64,000 nucleotides of DNA from an uncultured Eubacterium sp. (GTDB taxonomy: Bacteria; Bacillota; Clostridia; Lachnospirales; CAG-274), in the NCBI GenBank assembly GCA_900551755.1, contig URXK01000005.1:1-64000 (forward strand), in the 5' to 3' direction. Both the position numbers and the translations under genes were made by a program. Of the stretch, positions 26,916 through 34,378 are shown piece by piece (position 1 is the stretch's first letter; every line of letters begins with the position of its first letter). The notes under the pieces were generated by a model. The model did not search any database and was not told where the DNA came from. It worked only from the letters and a program-made list of their open reading frames with translations.

Positions 26916-28016
26916 ATGAAGCACTACAATGTGTATTTACCAAATTATTCTATAGGAGAGGACTGCTATAACGAAATACCTTATGTTGCTCGTAATTATG
27001 GCAAAAAGGCAGTTGTTATTGGTGGTAAAACAGCAATGTCTAAGGCTAAGCAGCCACTTCTTGATGCAATTAAGGATAGTGATGTAACAATAACTGACTT
27101 TATTTGGTTTGGTGGAGATTCATCTTATGAAAATGGTGACAAACTTAAGGCAATGGAGGAAGTTAAAAATGCAGATATTATATTTGCTGTAGGTGGTGGT
27201 CGTGCTTGCGATACTTGCAAATATGTTGCCAACGAACTTGACAAGCCTTTATTCTGTTTCCCAACTGTAGCTAGTAACTGTGCATCAATTACTTCTATTT
27301 GTGTTATTTATAATGCTGATGGCTCTTTTAAGGAATATTATTATCCTAAAATGGCTAATCATACATTTATTAATTCTGCTATTATTGCTGACTCACCATT
27401 TGAGCTTTTGTGGGCTGGTATTGGTGATGCTCTTTCTAAGGAGTGTGAGGCTGTATTTTCAAGTAAAGATGATGAATTAAGCCATACTCCGTTAATGGGT
27501 GTTCAGTTAAGTAAGGTTTGTACTAAGCCATTGCTTGATTATGGAGAAAAGGCTCTTGAGGATATTAAAAATAAGGTTAGCTCTAAGGAATTTGAAGAAG
27601 TAGTGCTTGATATTATTATTTCAACAGGTATTGTTTCAAATATGGCTACTCATATTCCAGAATTTTATTACAATTCTTCATTAGCTCATTGTGTATACTA
27701 TGGTTCAACAGTAACTAAGAAGGGTCACGCTCATCTTCACGGCGAAGTTGTTTCTCTTGGTGTTCTTTGTCTTTTAACTTATGAAAAGCAGTTTGAACTT
27801 CGTGACAAGGTTATGGAATTTAATGCAAAGATTGGCTTGCCAGTTTGCTTTGATGATGTAGAAATTACAGAAGATGAGTTTGAAGCAATGTGTGCAAAGG
27901 CTGTTACTTCAACTGAATGGCAGTATAGACCAAAGGATGTAACTGAAGAAAAGTTTATACAGTGTATGAAGGACCAGAATGCTTGTGGTAGAGCTTTTAA
28001 GGAAGGGAATAAGTAA
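26916..28016 (+). CDS. GldA-like iron-containing alcohol dehydrogenase
   Basis: A 366-residue protein of the glycerol dehydrogenase branch. VVIGGKTAMSKA is the N-terminal nucleotide fold; IIFAVGGGRACDTCKYVA is the GGGxxxD NAD motif; PTVASNCASITSICVIYN follows. Metal ligands are Asp in WAGIGDALSKECEA and His in SSLAHCVYYGST and KGHAHLHGEVVSLG. It may oxidise glycerol or reduce a small hydroxy-ketone or aldehyde; the neighbourhood suggests a link with the aminotransferase locus, though its promoter is separate. ATG 26916 lies 10 bp after AGGAG; 26907 is too close. Confidence 0.88.
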   Translation: MKHYNVYLPNYSIGEDCYNEIPYVARNYGKKAVVIGGKTAMSKAKQPLLDAIKDSDVTITDFIWFGGDSSYENGDKLKAMEEVKNADIIFAVGGGRACDTCKYVANELDKPLFCFPTVASNCASITSICVIYNADGSFKEYYYPKMANHTFINSAIIADSPFELLWAGIGDALSKECEAVFSSKDDELSHTPLMGVQLSKVCTKPLLDYGEKALEDIKNKVSSKEFEEVVLDIIISTGIVSNMATHIPEFYYNSSLAHCVYYGSTVTKKGHAHLHGEVVSLGVLCLLTYEKQFELRDKVMEFNAKIGLPVCFDDVEITEDEFEAMCAKAVTSTEWQYRPKDVTEEKFIQCMKDQNACGRAFKEGNK

Positions 28017-28055
28017 TAATTAATAGGTAATAGGTAAAGTTACTTATGAAAATGA

Positions 28056-28170
28056 CGACCGCTGGTCGCCCCTACGAATACCCTGTTCGTAATTGGTATA
28101 AGTGCAGTAAAGGATTAACCACCCAGCTCCACTTGTAGGGGAGCTGTCACGGAGTGACTGAGGGGTTTCT
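28056..28170. repeat. Dispersed palindromic repeat, copy 2 (modules A and B)
   Basis: Module A CGACCGCTGGTCG (28056-28068) with CCCCTAC, then module B (28125-28170) with AGCTCC/GGGGAGCT and GTCACGGAGTGAC. Same order and spacing as at the window start. It fills most of the 346-bp gap 28017-28362. Confidence 0.75.
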
Positions 28171-28199
28171 ACCTAAAAACTACTAAAATTAATGCAATG

Positions 28200-28240
28200 A
28201 GGCAGATTGAGAAAATTATTTTCTTAGTCTGCCTTTTATT
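28200..28240 (+). terminator. Terminator after the GldA-like gene
   Basis: AGGCAGATTGAGAAAA pairs imperfectly with TTTTCTTAGTCTGCCT around TTA, then TTTATTT. It lies beyond the repeat. Confidence 0.75.
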
Positions 28241-28273
28241 TACCACTTTAATTGGCTAATATAAAAAATACAG

Positions 28274-28342
28274 TTTACTTTCATAAGCTAAAGTGTTATA
28301 ATAAATAGCAAGACATAGATAATTGGCTATAAAGTTATCTAT
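28274..28342 (+). promoter_or_regulatory. Promoter and leader inverted repeat of the TrpR-like gene
   Basis: TTTACT (28274-28279), 17 bp, TATAAT (28297-28302). Just downstream, ATAGATAA (28315-28322) is repeated inverted as TTATCTAT (28335-28342); it could be an operator for the TrpR-like protein itself. Confidence 0.5.
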
Positions 28343-28362
28343 AATAAAATTGAGGTGGAGAA

Positions 28363-28662
28363 ATGATAGACAAAATTGCAAATGATGGTGAAATAAAGGA
28401 TTTATTTCAAGCAATACTTACACTTGAAAATATAGATGAGTGTTACAAATTCTTTGAAGATGTGTGTACCATTAAAGAAATGCAATCAATAGCACAAAGA
28501 TTAGCTGTAGCTAAAATGCTTAAGTCCGGAGAAACATATCAGGCTATTGTTAGTGCTACTGGTGCATCAACTGCTACTATTAGTAGGGTTAATCGTTGCC
28601 TTAATTATGGTGACGGTGGATACAACATTGTATTAAAGAGATTGGAGAATGAAAATGAGTAG
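28363..28662 (+). CDS. TrpR-related protein YerC/YecD
   Basis: A 99-residue DNA-binding protein of the YerC/YecD family: LFQAILTLENIDECYKFFEDVCTIKEMQSIAQRLAVAKML is followed by the helix-turn-helix GETYQAIVSATGASTATISRVNRCL. In B. subtilis the yerC gene lies near pcrA; here too it overlaps pcrA by 8 bp. Its regulon is not established. ATG behind GAGGTGG. Confidence 0.92.
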   Translation: MIDKIANDGEIKDLFQAILTLENIDECYKFFEDVCTIKEMQSIAQRLAVAKMLKSGETYQAIVSATGASTATISRVNRCLNYGDGGYNIVLKRLENENE

Positions 28663-30871
28663 TATTCAAGAAAAAATAAGTACTTTAAATGATATGCAAA
28701 AGCAGGCGGTCCTTACTACAGAAGGACCACTTTTACTGCTAGCAGGTGCAGGCTCTGGTAAGACTAGAGTTCTTACTCACAGAATTGCGTATTTAATTGA
28801 TAAAGGTGTTAGACCTTTTAATATTCTTGCTATTACATTTACTAACAAAGCTGCAAGAGAAATGAAGGAGAGAGTATCAGCTATTACTCCACAAGGTGAT
28901 GAAGTTTGGGTAAGTACATTCCATTCAACTTGTGTTAGACTTTTAAGACGAGAAATTGACAAAATTGGATATAATAACAATTTTTCAATATATGACTCTG
29001 ATGATAGCGAAAGATTGATAAAGGATATTCTTAAGGAAAACAATATAAGTGATAAGGTTTATCCGCCTAAAATGCTTATGGCTCAAATAGGTGGTCAAAA
29101 GGACCAAATGCACACTCCAGAGGACTATATGAAGGAAGTGGAAAAGGACTTTAGAATGAGAAAAGTTGCTGATATTTACGCAATGTATCAGAGTAGACTT
29201 AAGGATAATAATGCCCTTGACTTTGACGACCTTATATTTAAAACTGTTGAGCTTTTTAAAACAAGACCAGACATACTTGATAAGTATCAAGAAAGATTTA
29301 AATACATTATGGTTGACGAGTATCAGGATACTAATGGAGCACAGTATCAGCTTGTTAAACTTCTTGCATCTAAGTACAACAATCTTTGTGTTGTAGGTGA
29401 TGATGACCAGAGTATTTATGGCTGGAGAGGTGCTGATATTAAGAATATTCTTGACTTTGAAAAGGATTTTAAAAATACAACAGTTATTAAACTTGAGCAA
29501 AATTACCGTTCAACTGGTTTAATACTTGAGTCAGCTAATGCTGTTATTAAAAATAATAGAACTAGAAAGGCTAAGGCTCTTTGGACTGACCAAGGTGATG
29601 GTGCAAAGTTGAAATTCCATCTTTCAAGTAGTGACAGAGATGAGGCTAAATACATTTGTGACACTATTGATAAAGAGGCTGTTGATGGCAAAAAGTATAG
29701 TGATTTTGCAATACTTTACAGAAACAATGCTCTTTCAAGAGTAATAGAAGAACAGTTGGTTAAAAATAGTATTCCATATAGACTTTTTGGTGGTACTAGA
29801 TTTTATGATAGACGAGAAATTAGAGATATTATGTGCTACTTAAAGGTACTTAATAACCCTAATGATGACATTGCTTTAAAAAGAATAATTAATGTGCCTA
29901 AGCGTTCTATTGGTGACACTACTGTTGCTAAAATTTCTGAATATGCTCTCAATAACAATATGAGCTTTTATATGGCACTTTGTGGAAGTGATAATATTGA
30001 TACACTTACACCTAGAGCACAGAAGTCACTTGTTGCCTTTGTTGAACTTTTAAATGGATTTATGATTGATGCAGAGGAATTACCTGTTTCTGAATTGATT
30101 GAAAAAATAACAGATGAAACTGGTTACAGTGCAGAGCTTGAGGCTTTAAATACTGATGAGGCAAAGGGTAGACTTGAAAACATTAGTGAACTTGTAAATA
30201 AGGCCTCTGAATTTGAAGAAAATAACGAAAATGCTACACTTTCACAATTCCTTGAGGAGGTTGCCCTTGTAGCTGATGTTGACGGATTTACAGAAGGACA
30301 GGACACTGTTGTTCTTATGACACTTCATTCATCAAAGGGTCTTGAGTTTGATACAGTGTTTATTGCAGGTTTTGAAGAAAGTATTTTCCCTGGATTTAGA
30401 GCAATGCAAGACGGTACTGGTACTGAAATGGAGGAAGAAAGACGACTTTGCTATGTTGGTATAACAAGAGCAAAGAAAGAGCTTTACTTAACTGCTGCTA
30501 AAAATAGAATGCAACACGGACAAAGAGTGTTTAATCAGCCTTCAAGATTTTTAAAGGAAATACCGTCAGCATATATTGAAAGAAGCGAGGACGGACTTTC
30601 TGTTAAAAAGGCAGATAATTCATTTGGTTTTAAAACTAATACACAGCAGTTTAATCCGTCTAAAAAGGGTATCAATCCTTATAAGATGCCTAAGCCAAAA
30701 AATGTTGAATTAAACTTTACTGTAGGTGACCAGGTTAAGCATATTAAGTTTGGTATAGGTACTGTTAAGGATATGGCACCAGCTGGAGCTGACTATGAAA
30801 TTACGGTTGATTTTGGCAAACTTGGCGAAAAGAAACTTATGAGTAAATTTGCTAATTTAAAAAAGATTTAA
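28655..30871 (+). CDS. pcrA: ATP-dependent DNA helicase PcrA
   Basis: A 738-residue superfamily 1A 3'-5' helicase for repair and rolling-circle replication. It shows the Q-motif LNDMQKQAV, Walker A AGAGSGKT (30-37), motif Ia TFTNKAAREMKER, motif II VDEYQDTN, motif III VGDDDQSIYGWRGAD, motif IV LEQNYRST, motif V MTLHSSKGLEFDTVFIAG and motif VI CYVGITRAKK. The C-terminus (VGDQVKHIKFGIGTV) is the PcrA Tudor-like RNA polymerase-binding region. ATG 28655 lies 7 bp after GGAG and overlaps the TrpR-like gene, implying translational coupling. Confidence 0.97.
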   Translation: MSSIQEKISTLNDMQKQAVLTTEGPLLLLAGAGSGKTRVLTHRIAYLIDKGVRPFNILAITFTNKAAREMKERVSAITPQGDEVWVSTFHSTCVRLLRREIDKIGYNNNFSIYDSDDSERLIKDILKENNISDKVYPPKMLMAQIGGQKDQMHTPEDYMKEVEKDFRMRKVADIYAMYQSRLKDNNALDFDDLIFKTVELFKTRPDILDKYQERFKYIMVDEYQDTNGAQYQLVKLLASKYNNLCVVGDDDQSIYGWRGADIKNILDFEKDFKNTTVIKLEQNYRSTGLILESANAVIKNNRTRKAKALWTDQGDGAKLKFHLSSSDRDEAKYICDTIDKEAVDGKKYSDFAILYRNNALSRVIEEQLVKNSIPYRLFGGTRFYDRREIRDIMCYLKVLNNPNDDIALKRIINVPKRSIGDTTVAKISEYALNNNMSFYMALCGSDNIDTLTPRAQKSLVAFVELLNGFMIDAEELPVSELIEKITDETGYSAELEALNTDEAKGRLENISELVNKASEFEENNENATLSQFLEEVALVADVDGFTEGQDTVVLMTLHSSKGLEFDTVFIAGFEESIFPGFRAMQDGTGTEMEEERRLCYVGITRAKKELYLTAAKNRMQHGQRVFNQPSRFLKEIPSAYIERSEDGLSVKKADNSFGFKTNTQQFNPSKKGINPYKMPKPKNVELNFTVGDQVKHIKFGIGTVKDMAPAGADYEITVDFGKLGEKKLMSKFANLKKI

Positions 30872-30889
30872 TTGAAATTAGGTGATAGT

Positions 30890-31387
30890 ATGAAAAATGT
30901 AATTTTGATTGGTATGCCGGGAGCAGGAAAAAGTACAATAGGCGTTGTTCTTGCTAAAAACTTAGGCTACAAATTTGTTGATTCAGACTTAGTTATACAA
31001 GAAACAGAGGGTAAACTCCTTCACGAAATTATATCTGAAGTTGGTGATGACGGCTTTAGAGAGGTTGAAAATAGAGTTAATGCCTCTATGGAAATAACTA
31101 ATACTGTTTTAGCAACAGGTGGTAGTGCTGTATATGGCAAAGAAGCTATGGAGCATTTAAAGAAAATTGGCAGTGTTGTTTATTTAAAGCAAAGCTATGA
31201 AGAAATAAAGCATAGACTTGGTGACCTTAGTAAAAGAGGCGTGTCAATTAAAAAGGGACAAACTTTAAAGGATTTATATGACGAGAGAGTTCCTCTTTAT
31301 GAAAAGTATGCTGATATTGAAATTGATTGCTCTAATAAACAGCTTAGGGATATTGTTAAAGAAATAAGAGCAAGATTGTTTTATTAA
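30890..31387 (+). CDS. aroK: Shikimate kinase
   Basis: A 165-residue kinase making shikimate 3-phosphate in aromatic amino-acid synthesis. Walker A GMPGAGKST (8-16), Asp-containing FVDSDLVIQETEG, substrate-binding EVGDDGFREVENRV and ATGGSAVYG, and the lid SKRGVSIKKGQTLKDLYDERVPLYEKYADI. It follows pcrA by 18 bp and probably shares its transcript. ATG 30890 follows AGGTGA; an upstream TTG is not needed. Slightly short but complete. Confidence 0.93.
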   Translation: MKNVILIGMPGAGKSTIGVVLAKNLGYKFVDSDLVIQETEGKLLHEIISEVGDDGFREVENRVNASMEITNTVLATGGSAVYGKEAMEHLKKIGSVVYLKQSYEEIKHRLGDLSKRGVSIKKGQTLKDLYDERVPLYEKYADIEIDCSNKQLRDIVKEIRARLFY

Positions 31388-31399
31388 TATTGATTTGTC

Positions 31400-31436
31400 A
31401 ACCGGTGTAGGATTTGAAATTCTATGCCGGTTTTTT
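31400..31436 (+). terminator. Terminator after aroK
   Basis: AACCGG with an inner GTAG arm pairs with CTATGCCGGTT, then TTTTTAG. Confidence 0.8.
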
Positions 31437-31512
31437 AGTGGTAAAAAATGAAATATTTTAATTATAGATACTTTGGTTGTAAATACGATATTAAATTTAT
31501 TCAAAAATAAAA

Positions 31513-31573
31513 TGGAAACCCTTCCGACAACCTATGGTTGCCACCTTCCCTATAAGGGAAGGTGAATGGTGTA
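31513..31573. repeat. Dispersed repeat module C, copy 1
   Basis: GGAAACCCTTCCGACAACCT begins a ~50-bp element with the internal palindromes CAACCTATGGTTG and CCTTCCCTATAAGGGAAGG, followed by TGAATGGTGTA. A near-identical copy is at 61036. The rest of the gap 31437-31815 holds no gene I can support. Confidence 0.75.
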
Positions 31574-31815
31574 GCTCTACTTGATTTATGTAATATTCAA
31601 CAACATCTACTGTATTTATTTTTAGGTTTCTTTTAATTTTATCAAATCCCATTTTAATTGTATGAATTTTATCAATATACAATGCCATTTTTATTTTGAA
31701 AAGTATAACAGCAATAAAGGGTAGTGCCAAGAGTAGGAATTAGAAAAAACTAACTAGGTCATATATGAAAAAAGAACAGCTTGCACCATTTTCTTTTCTA
31801 CAAACTGGAAGTTGT

Positions 31816-32136
31816 TTATTTCTTCTTTTTCGGTTTTGGAACTAGCAGTTCATTATACATTGCCTGAAACAAGCCTGTCAAAAATTCCTTATTATCAACT
31901 TCATTTACCAGCAACATTTCTTTTGCCCCTTTATAAGGTAATTCATACGGAGCCGTCGGCATATAACTAATTGCTGATTTTACTGGTTTAACAAGTAATC
32001 TATCATCATAGATACCGCCTACAATCTTGCCACGATAATAAATAATAAATTCTCCCATCATAGCTCGATAAGTAATTTCTTCTAACTCAGATAGCTGTCC
32101 TAAAATAAATTCTAAGTATTCCTTGCTTGATGCCAT
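31816..32136 (-). CDS. TfoX N-terminal domain protein
   Basis: A 106-residue cytosolic protein of the TfoX_N family: ASSKEYLEFILGQLSELEEITYRAMMGEFIIYYRGKIVGGIYDDRLLVKPV, then PYKGAKEMLLVNEVDNKEFLTGLF. TfoX in Proteobacteria affects competence, but stand-alone N domains in Firmicutes have no known role. It ends in a Lys-rich tail. GAGGTG precedes ATG by 6 bp. It is monocistronic on the minus strand. Confidence 0.88.
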   Translation of the reverse strand: MASSKEYLEFILGQLSELEEITYRAMMGEFIIYYRGKIVGGIYDDRLLVKPVKSAISYMPTAPYELPYKGAKEMLLVNEVDNKEFLTGLFQAMYNELLVPKPKKKK

Positions 32137-32186
32137 ATTTACACCTCAAATTCCGATTTTTTAAATTCATATCCGCATTATACCAT

Positions 32187-32240
32187 AAAAATAACGACAC
32201 TGTATATCACTTTCATAACATACAATGTCGTTTTTATTTT
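32187..32240. terminator. Bidirectional hairpin between tfoX-like gene and ssrA
   Basis: AATAACGACA pairs with TGTCGTTTTTATT across a long inner loop with weaker pairing; T runs on both strands. It probably ends the ssrA transcript. A further palindrome, CTGTATAC/ATATACAG, lies at 32268-32292. Confidence 0.6.
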
Positions 32241-32314
32241 CTTTGATACACTAAACAAAACATATTCCTGTATACGATAATATCATATACAGAGTTCGAC
32301 TTGTTCAGTTTTAG

Positions 32315-32658
32315 TGGAGATGAGGGGAATCGAACCCCTGTCCGAAAACCCGTCGTCAAGAACTTCTACCGTTATAGTCAGTCTTTTAAACTTCCCCTTA
32401 GCTATCGCCGACAGACAGGCTATAGCTTTAGGTAGCTTCATTTATCTTTTTATCACTCAAAGCTTTGTGACAAAAGTGCTCCGCAAGTCGGCACTGAACT
32501 CTTAAGCTGCGGAAGGCTCAAGGTCAGCGAGCAGCATTAGGCTGCTACTAAATCTAAATTTTTGTCTTTTATTATTTAAAAGTTGGGCTTTTTAGGAGTC
32601 TCCCACCTCCAACGGCTATTCCAGATTTCAAAGTCCCCGTCGAAACCATTGCATCCCC
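32315..32658 (-). ncRNA. ssrA: Transfer-messenger RNA (tmRNA)
   Basis: About 344 nt on the minus strand. The 5' end GGGGATGCAATGGTTTCGAC and the 3' T-arm end GGTTCGATTCCCCTCATCTCCA are diagnostic; GGGGAUG pairs with CAUCUCC (one G-U) to form the acceptor stem. The tag reading frame ends in residues DKNLDLVAA and two Ala codons before TAA, near 32540-32570. The resume codon is uncertain because upstream codons are AUA and AAA rather than the usual GCN. CCA is not encoded. It rescues stalled ribosomes with SmpB. Confidence 0.95.
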
Positions 32659-32679
32659 ATATAAAGTTTGTGCTATTTA

Positions 32680-32707
32680 ATTATATAATATTCTTGAAAA
32701 AAGTCAA
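32680..32707 (-). promoter_or_regulatory. Promoter of ssrA
   Basis: On the minus strand TTGACT (32707-32702), 16 bp, TATAAT (32685-32680), about 22 bp before the mature 5' end. Confidence 0.7.
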
Positions 32708-32774
32708 TAGCTTTATTTTAACAAAAAAATTACAATTTAAAATTTTATTATATAATAAGCACAAAAACATTGTT

Positions 32775-34283
32775 TTACAACCTTAAATCCTCCTTTTTTA
32801 CACAACCTATTTGAAAAATTAAAAACAAATAAACAACAAATGTTGCCAAAATTGTGGCAGTAACAGAAACTTTGTAGCTTACATTATTCCAAATATGGTA
32901 AAAGCCCAGCTTTCCACAAAGACAGGACAACACTATGGCTAGAGTTGGAAGAAAGTATTGCTTAATAATTGGTATAGATATTTCAAGGGAATGGCTAACC
33001 TTATGTATTGTAACAAATGTAACTATTACAGAATTTATTATCCAAGGATATATAAATCCATTTATACCTAAAAATGGCACAGCAAAACATATTGCACACA
33101 AGTTTATTGCAGATGATAACAAACCAATCTTAAATATAAATAGCTGTTCTCCCAATCCATTTAAAACAGCCGACATTGTAACTTGAGTATACATAAAAGG
33201 GCAAAGAACAGCCAATATTTTAAGCATTGCACCTATTTGTCTTTGGGAATAAATAAGTATGCCAAGTTCTGTTGGAAAGGCAATAAATACACCTGTTGTA
33301 AAAGCACTAATAATTGCTGTAAATGTAAGTGATTGATGTAATGTACTTTTTATCCTTTTGTGATTTTTTAAAGCATAGCTTTCTGAAATAGCAGGCATAG
33401 TGGCAGTAGCAAGAGCAGTCAACAATGATGATGGAAATGTAATAAGGGGCATTGCCATACCTGTTAATCTGCCTAAAAGACTTATAGACTCACCTTGAGT
33501 TAAGCCGTATACTTGCAACTGTTGTGGTAGCAGTATGTTTTCTGCTGTTGAAAATAATGAACCTGCCATTCTATTTAATGTTAAAGGAACAGCCATTGCT
33601 AAAATCATTGACAAAGCTCCTTTGTATGATAAAATTGGCAAACTATATTTTTTGTGTTTACTTAAATAGTATATTAAAACATATAAAAATGATATAACTT
33701 CACCAATAGCCATACCCCATACAGCAGCACTACAAGCATATTCAAGGCCTTTAGGAATTAAAAATCCTGCCAACAAATAAATAACAACCATTCTGACACA
33801 TTGCTCCAAAACTTGACTAATGGCAGAAATTGCTGTATTTTGCAAGCCTAAATAATAGCCTCTTAATACTGAACCTGCTGACATAAAAGGAAAACACAAA
33901 CTTATTATTCTAAGGGAAAGGGCAGTTCTTGCATCTTTTACAATTGTTAAAGCTATGTTTTCTGAAAAATTGTAGAGTATTAAACTAAATATTAATGACA
34001 TAATTATTGTGCCTAATATTGATAAATGCAAAAGCCTTTTTACATTTCCCATATAGCCTCTTGCTTTTTCTTGTGCTGTAAGTTTAGACATTGTTGTAGA
34101 AAGTCCAGACGCTGACACAGACCAAACTAAAAGATAAATAGGAGTTATTAACTGATAAAGTCCCATACCCTCAGCACCTATAGTTTTTGCCATATATATT
34201 CTGTAGAAAAAGCCTATTATTCTTGTTATTATGTTTGCTATAGTCAATATTATTGCACCTTTTATTATGGTTTGTCTATACAT
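32775..34283 (-). CDS. Lipid II flippase-like protein (SpoVB / MurJ-type, MOP superfamily)
   Basis: A 502-residue protein with about 14 membrane helices. The N-terminus KGAIILTIANIITRIIGFFYRIYMAKTIGAEGMGLYQLI is characteristic of SpoVB/YtgP/Amj-associated flippases, and LRGYYLGLQNTAISAISQVLEQCVRM follows near residue 125. These proteins move lipid-linked wall precursors; SpoVB acts in spore cortex synthesis, so a spore former is suggested though not proved. Vegetative YtgP-like function is equally possible. It is divergent from uvrC. Ribosome binding site AAGGAG. Confidence 0.88.
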   Translation of the reverse strand: MYRQTIIKGAIILTIANIITRIIGFFYRIYMAKTIGAEGMGLYQLITPIYLLVWSVSASGLSTTMSKLTAQEKARGYMGNVKRLLHLSILGTIIMSLIFSLILYNFSENIALTIVKDARTALSLRIISLCFPFMSAGSVLRGYYLGLQNTAISAISQVLEQCVRMVVIYLLAGFLIPKGLEYACSAAVWGMAIGEVISFLYVLIYYLSKHKKYSLPILSYKGALSMILAMAVPLTLNRMAGSLFSTAENILLPQQLQVYGLTQGESISLLGRLTGMAMPLITFPSSLLTALATATMPAISESYALKNHKRIKSTLHQSLTFTAIISAFTTGVFIAFPTELGILIYSQRQIGAMLKILAVLCPFMYTQVTMSAVLNGLGEQLFIFKIGLLSSAINLCAICFAVPFLGINGFIYPWIINSVIVTFVTIHKVSHSLEISIPIIKQYFLPTLAIVLSCLCGKLGFYHIWNNVSYKVSVTATILATFVVYLFLIFQIGCVKKEDLRL

Positions 34284-34378
34284 AAGGACTCCTTGTTTTT
34301 GTTTAAATAAATTCTATGAAAAAGTGTGTAAATTATGCTGATTTTATGATAATATATAAGTAGAGGTGAAAAGGTGCT

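Noticed and set aside
31497..31730. Minus-strand frame of 77 codons
   Set aside because: Its C-terminal third is translated repeat module C and there is no ribosome binding site; at best a remnant of an unknown gene.
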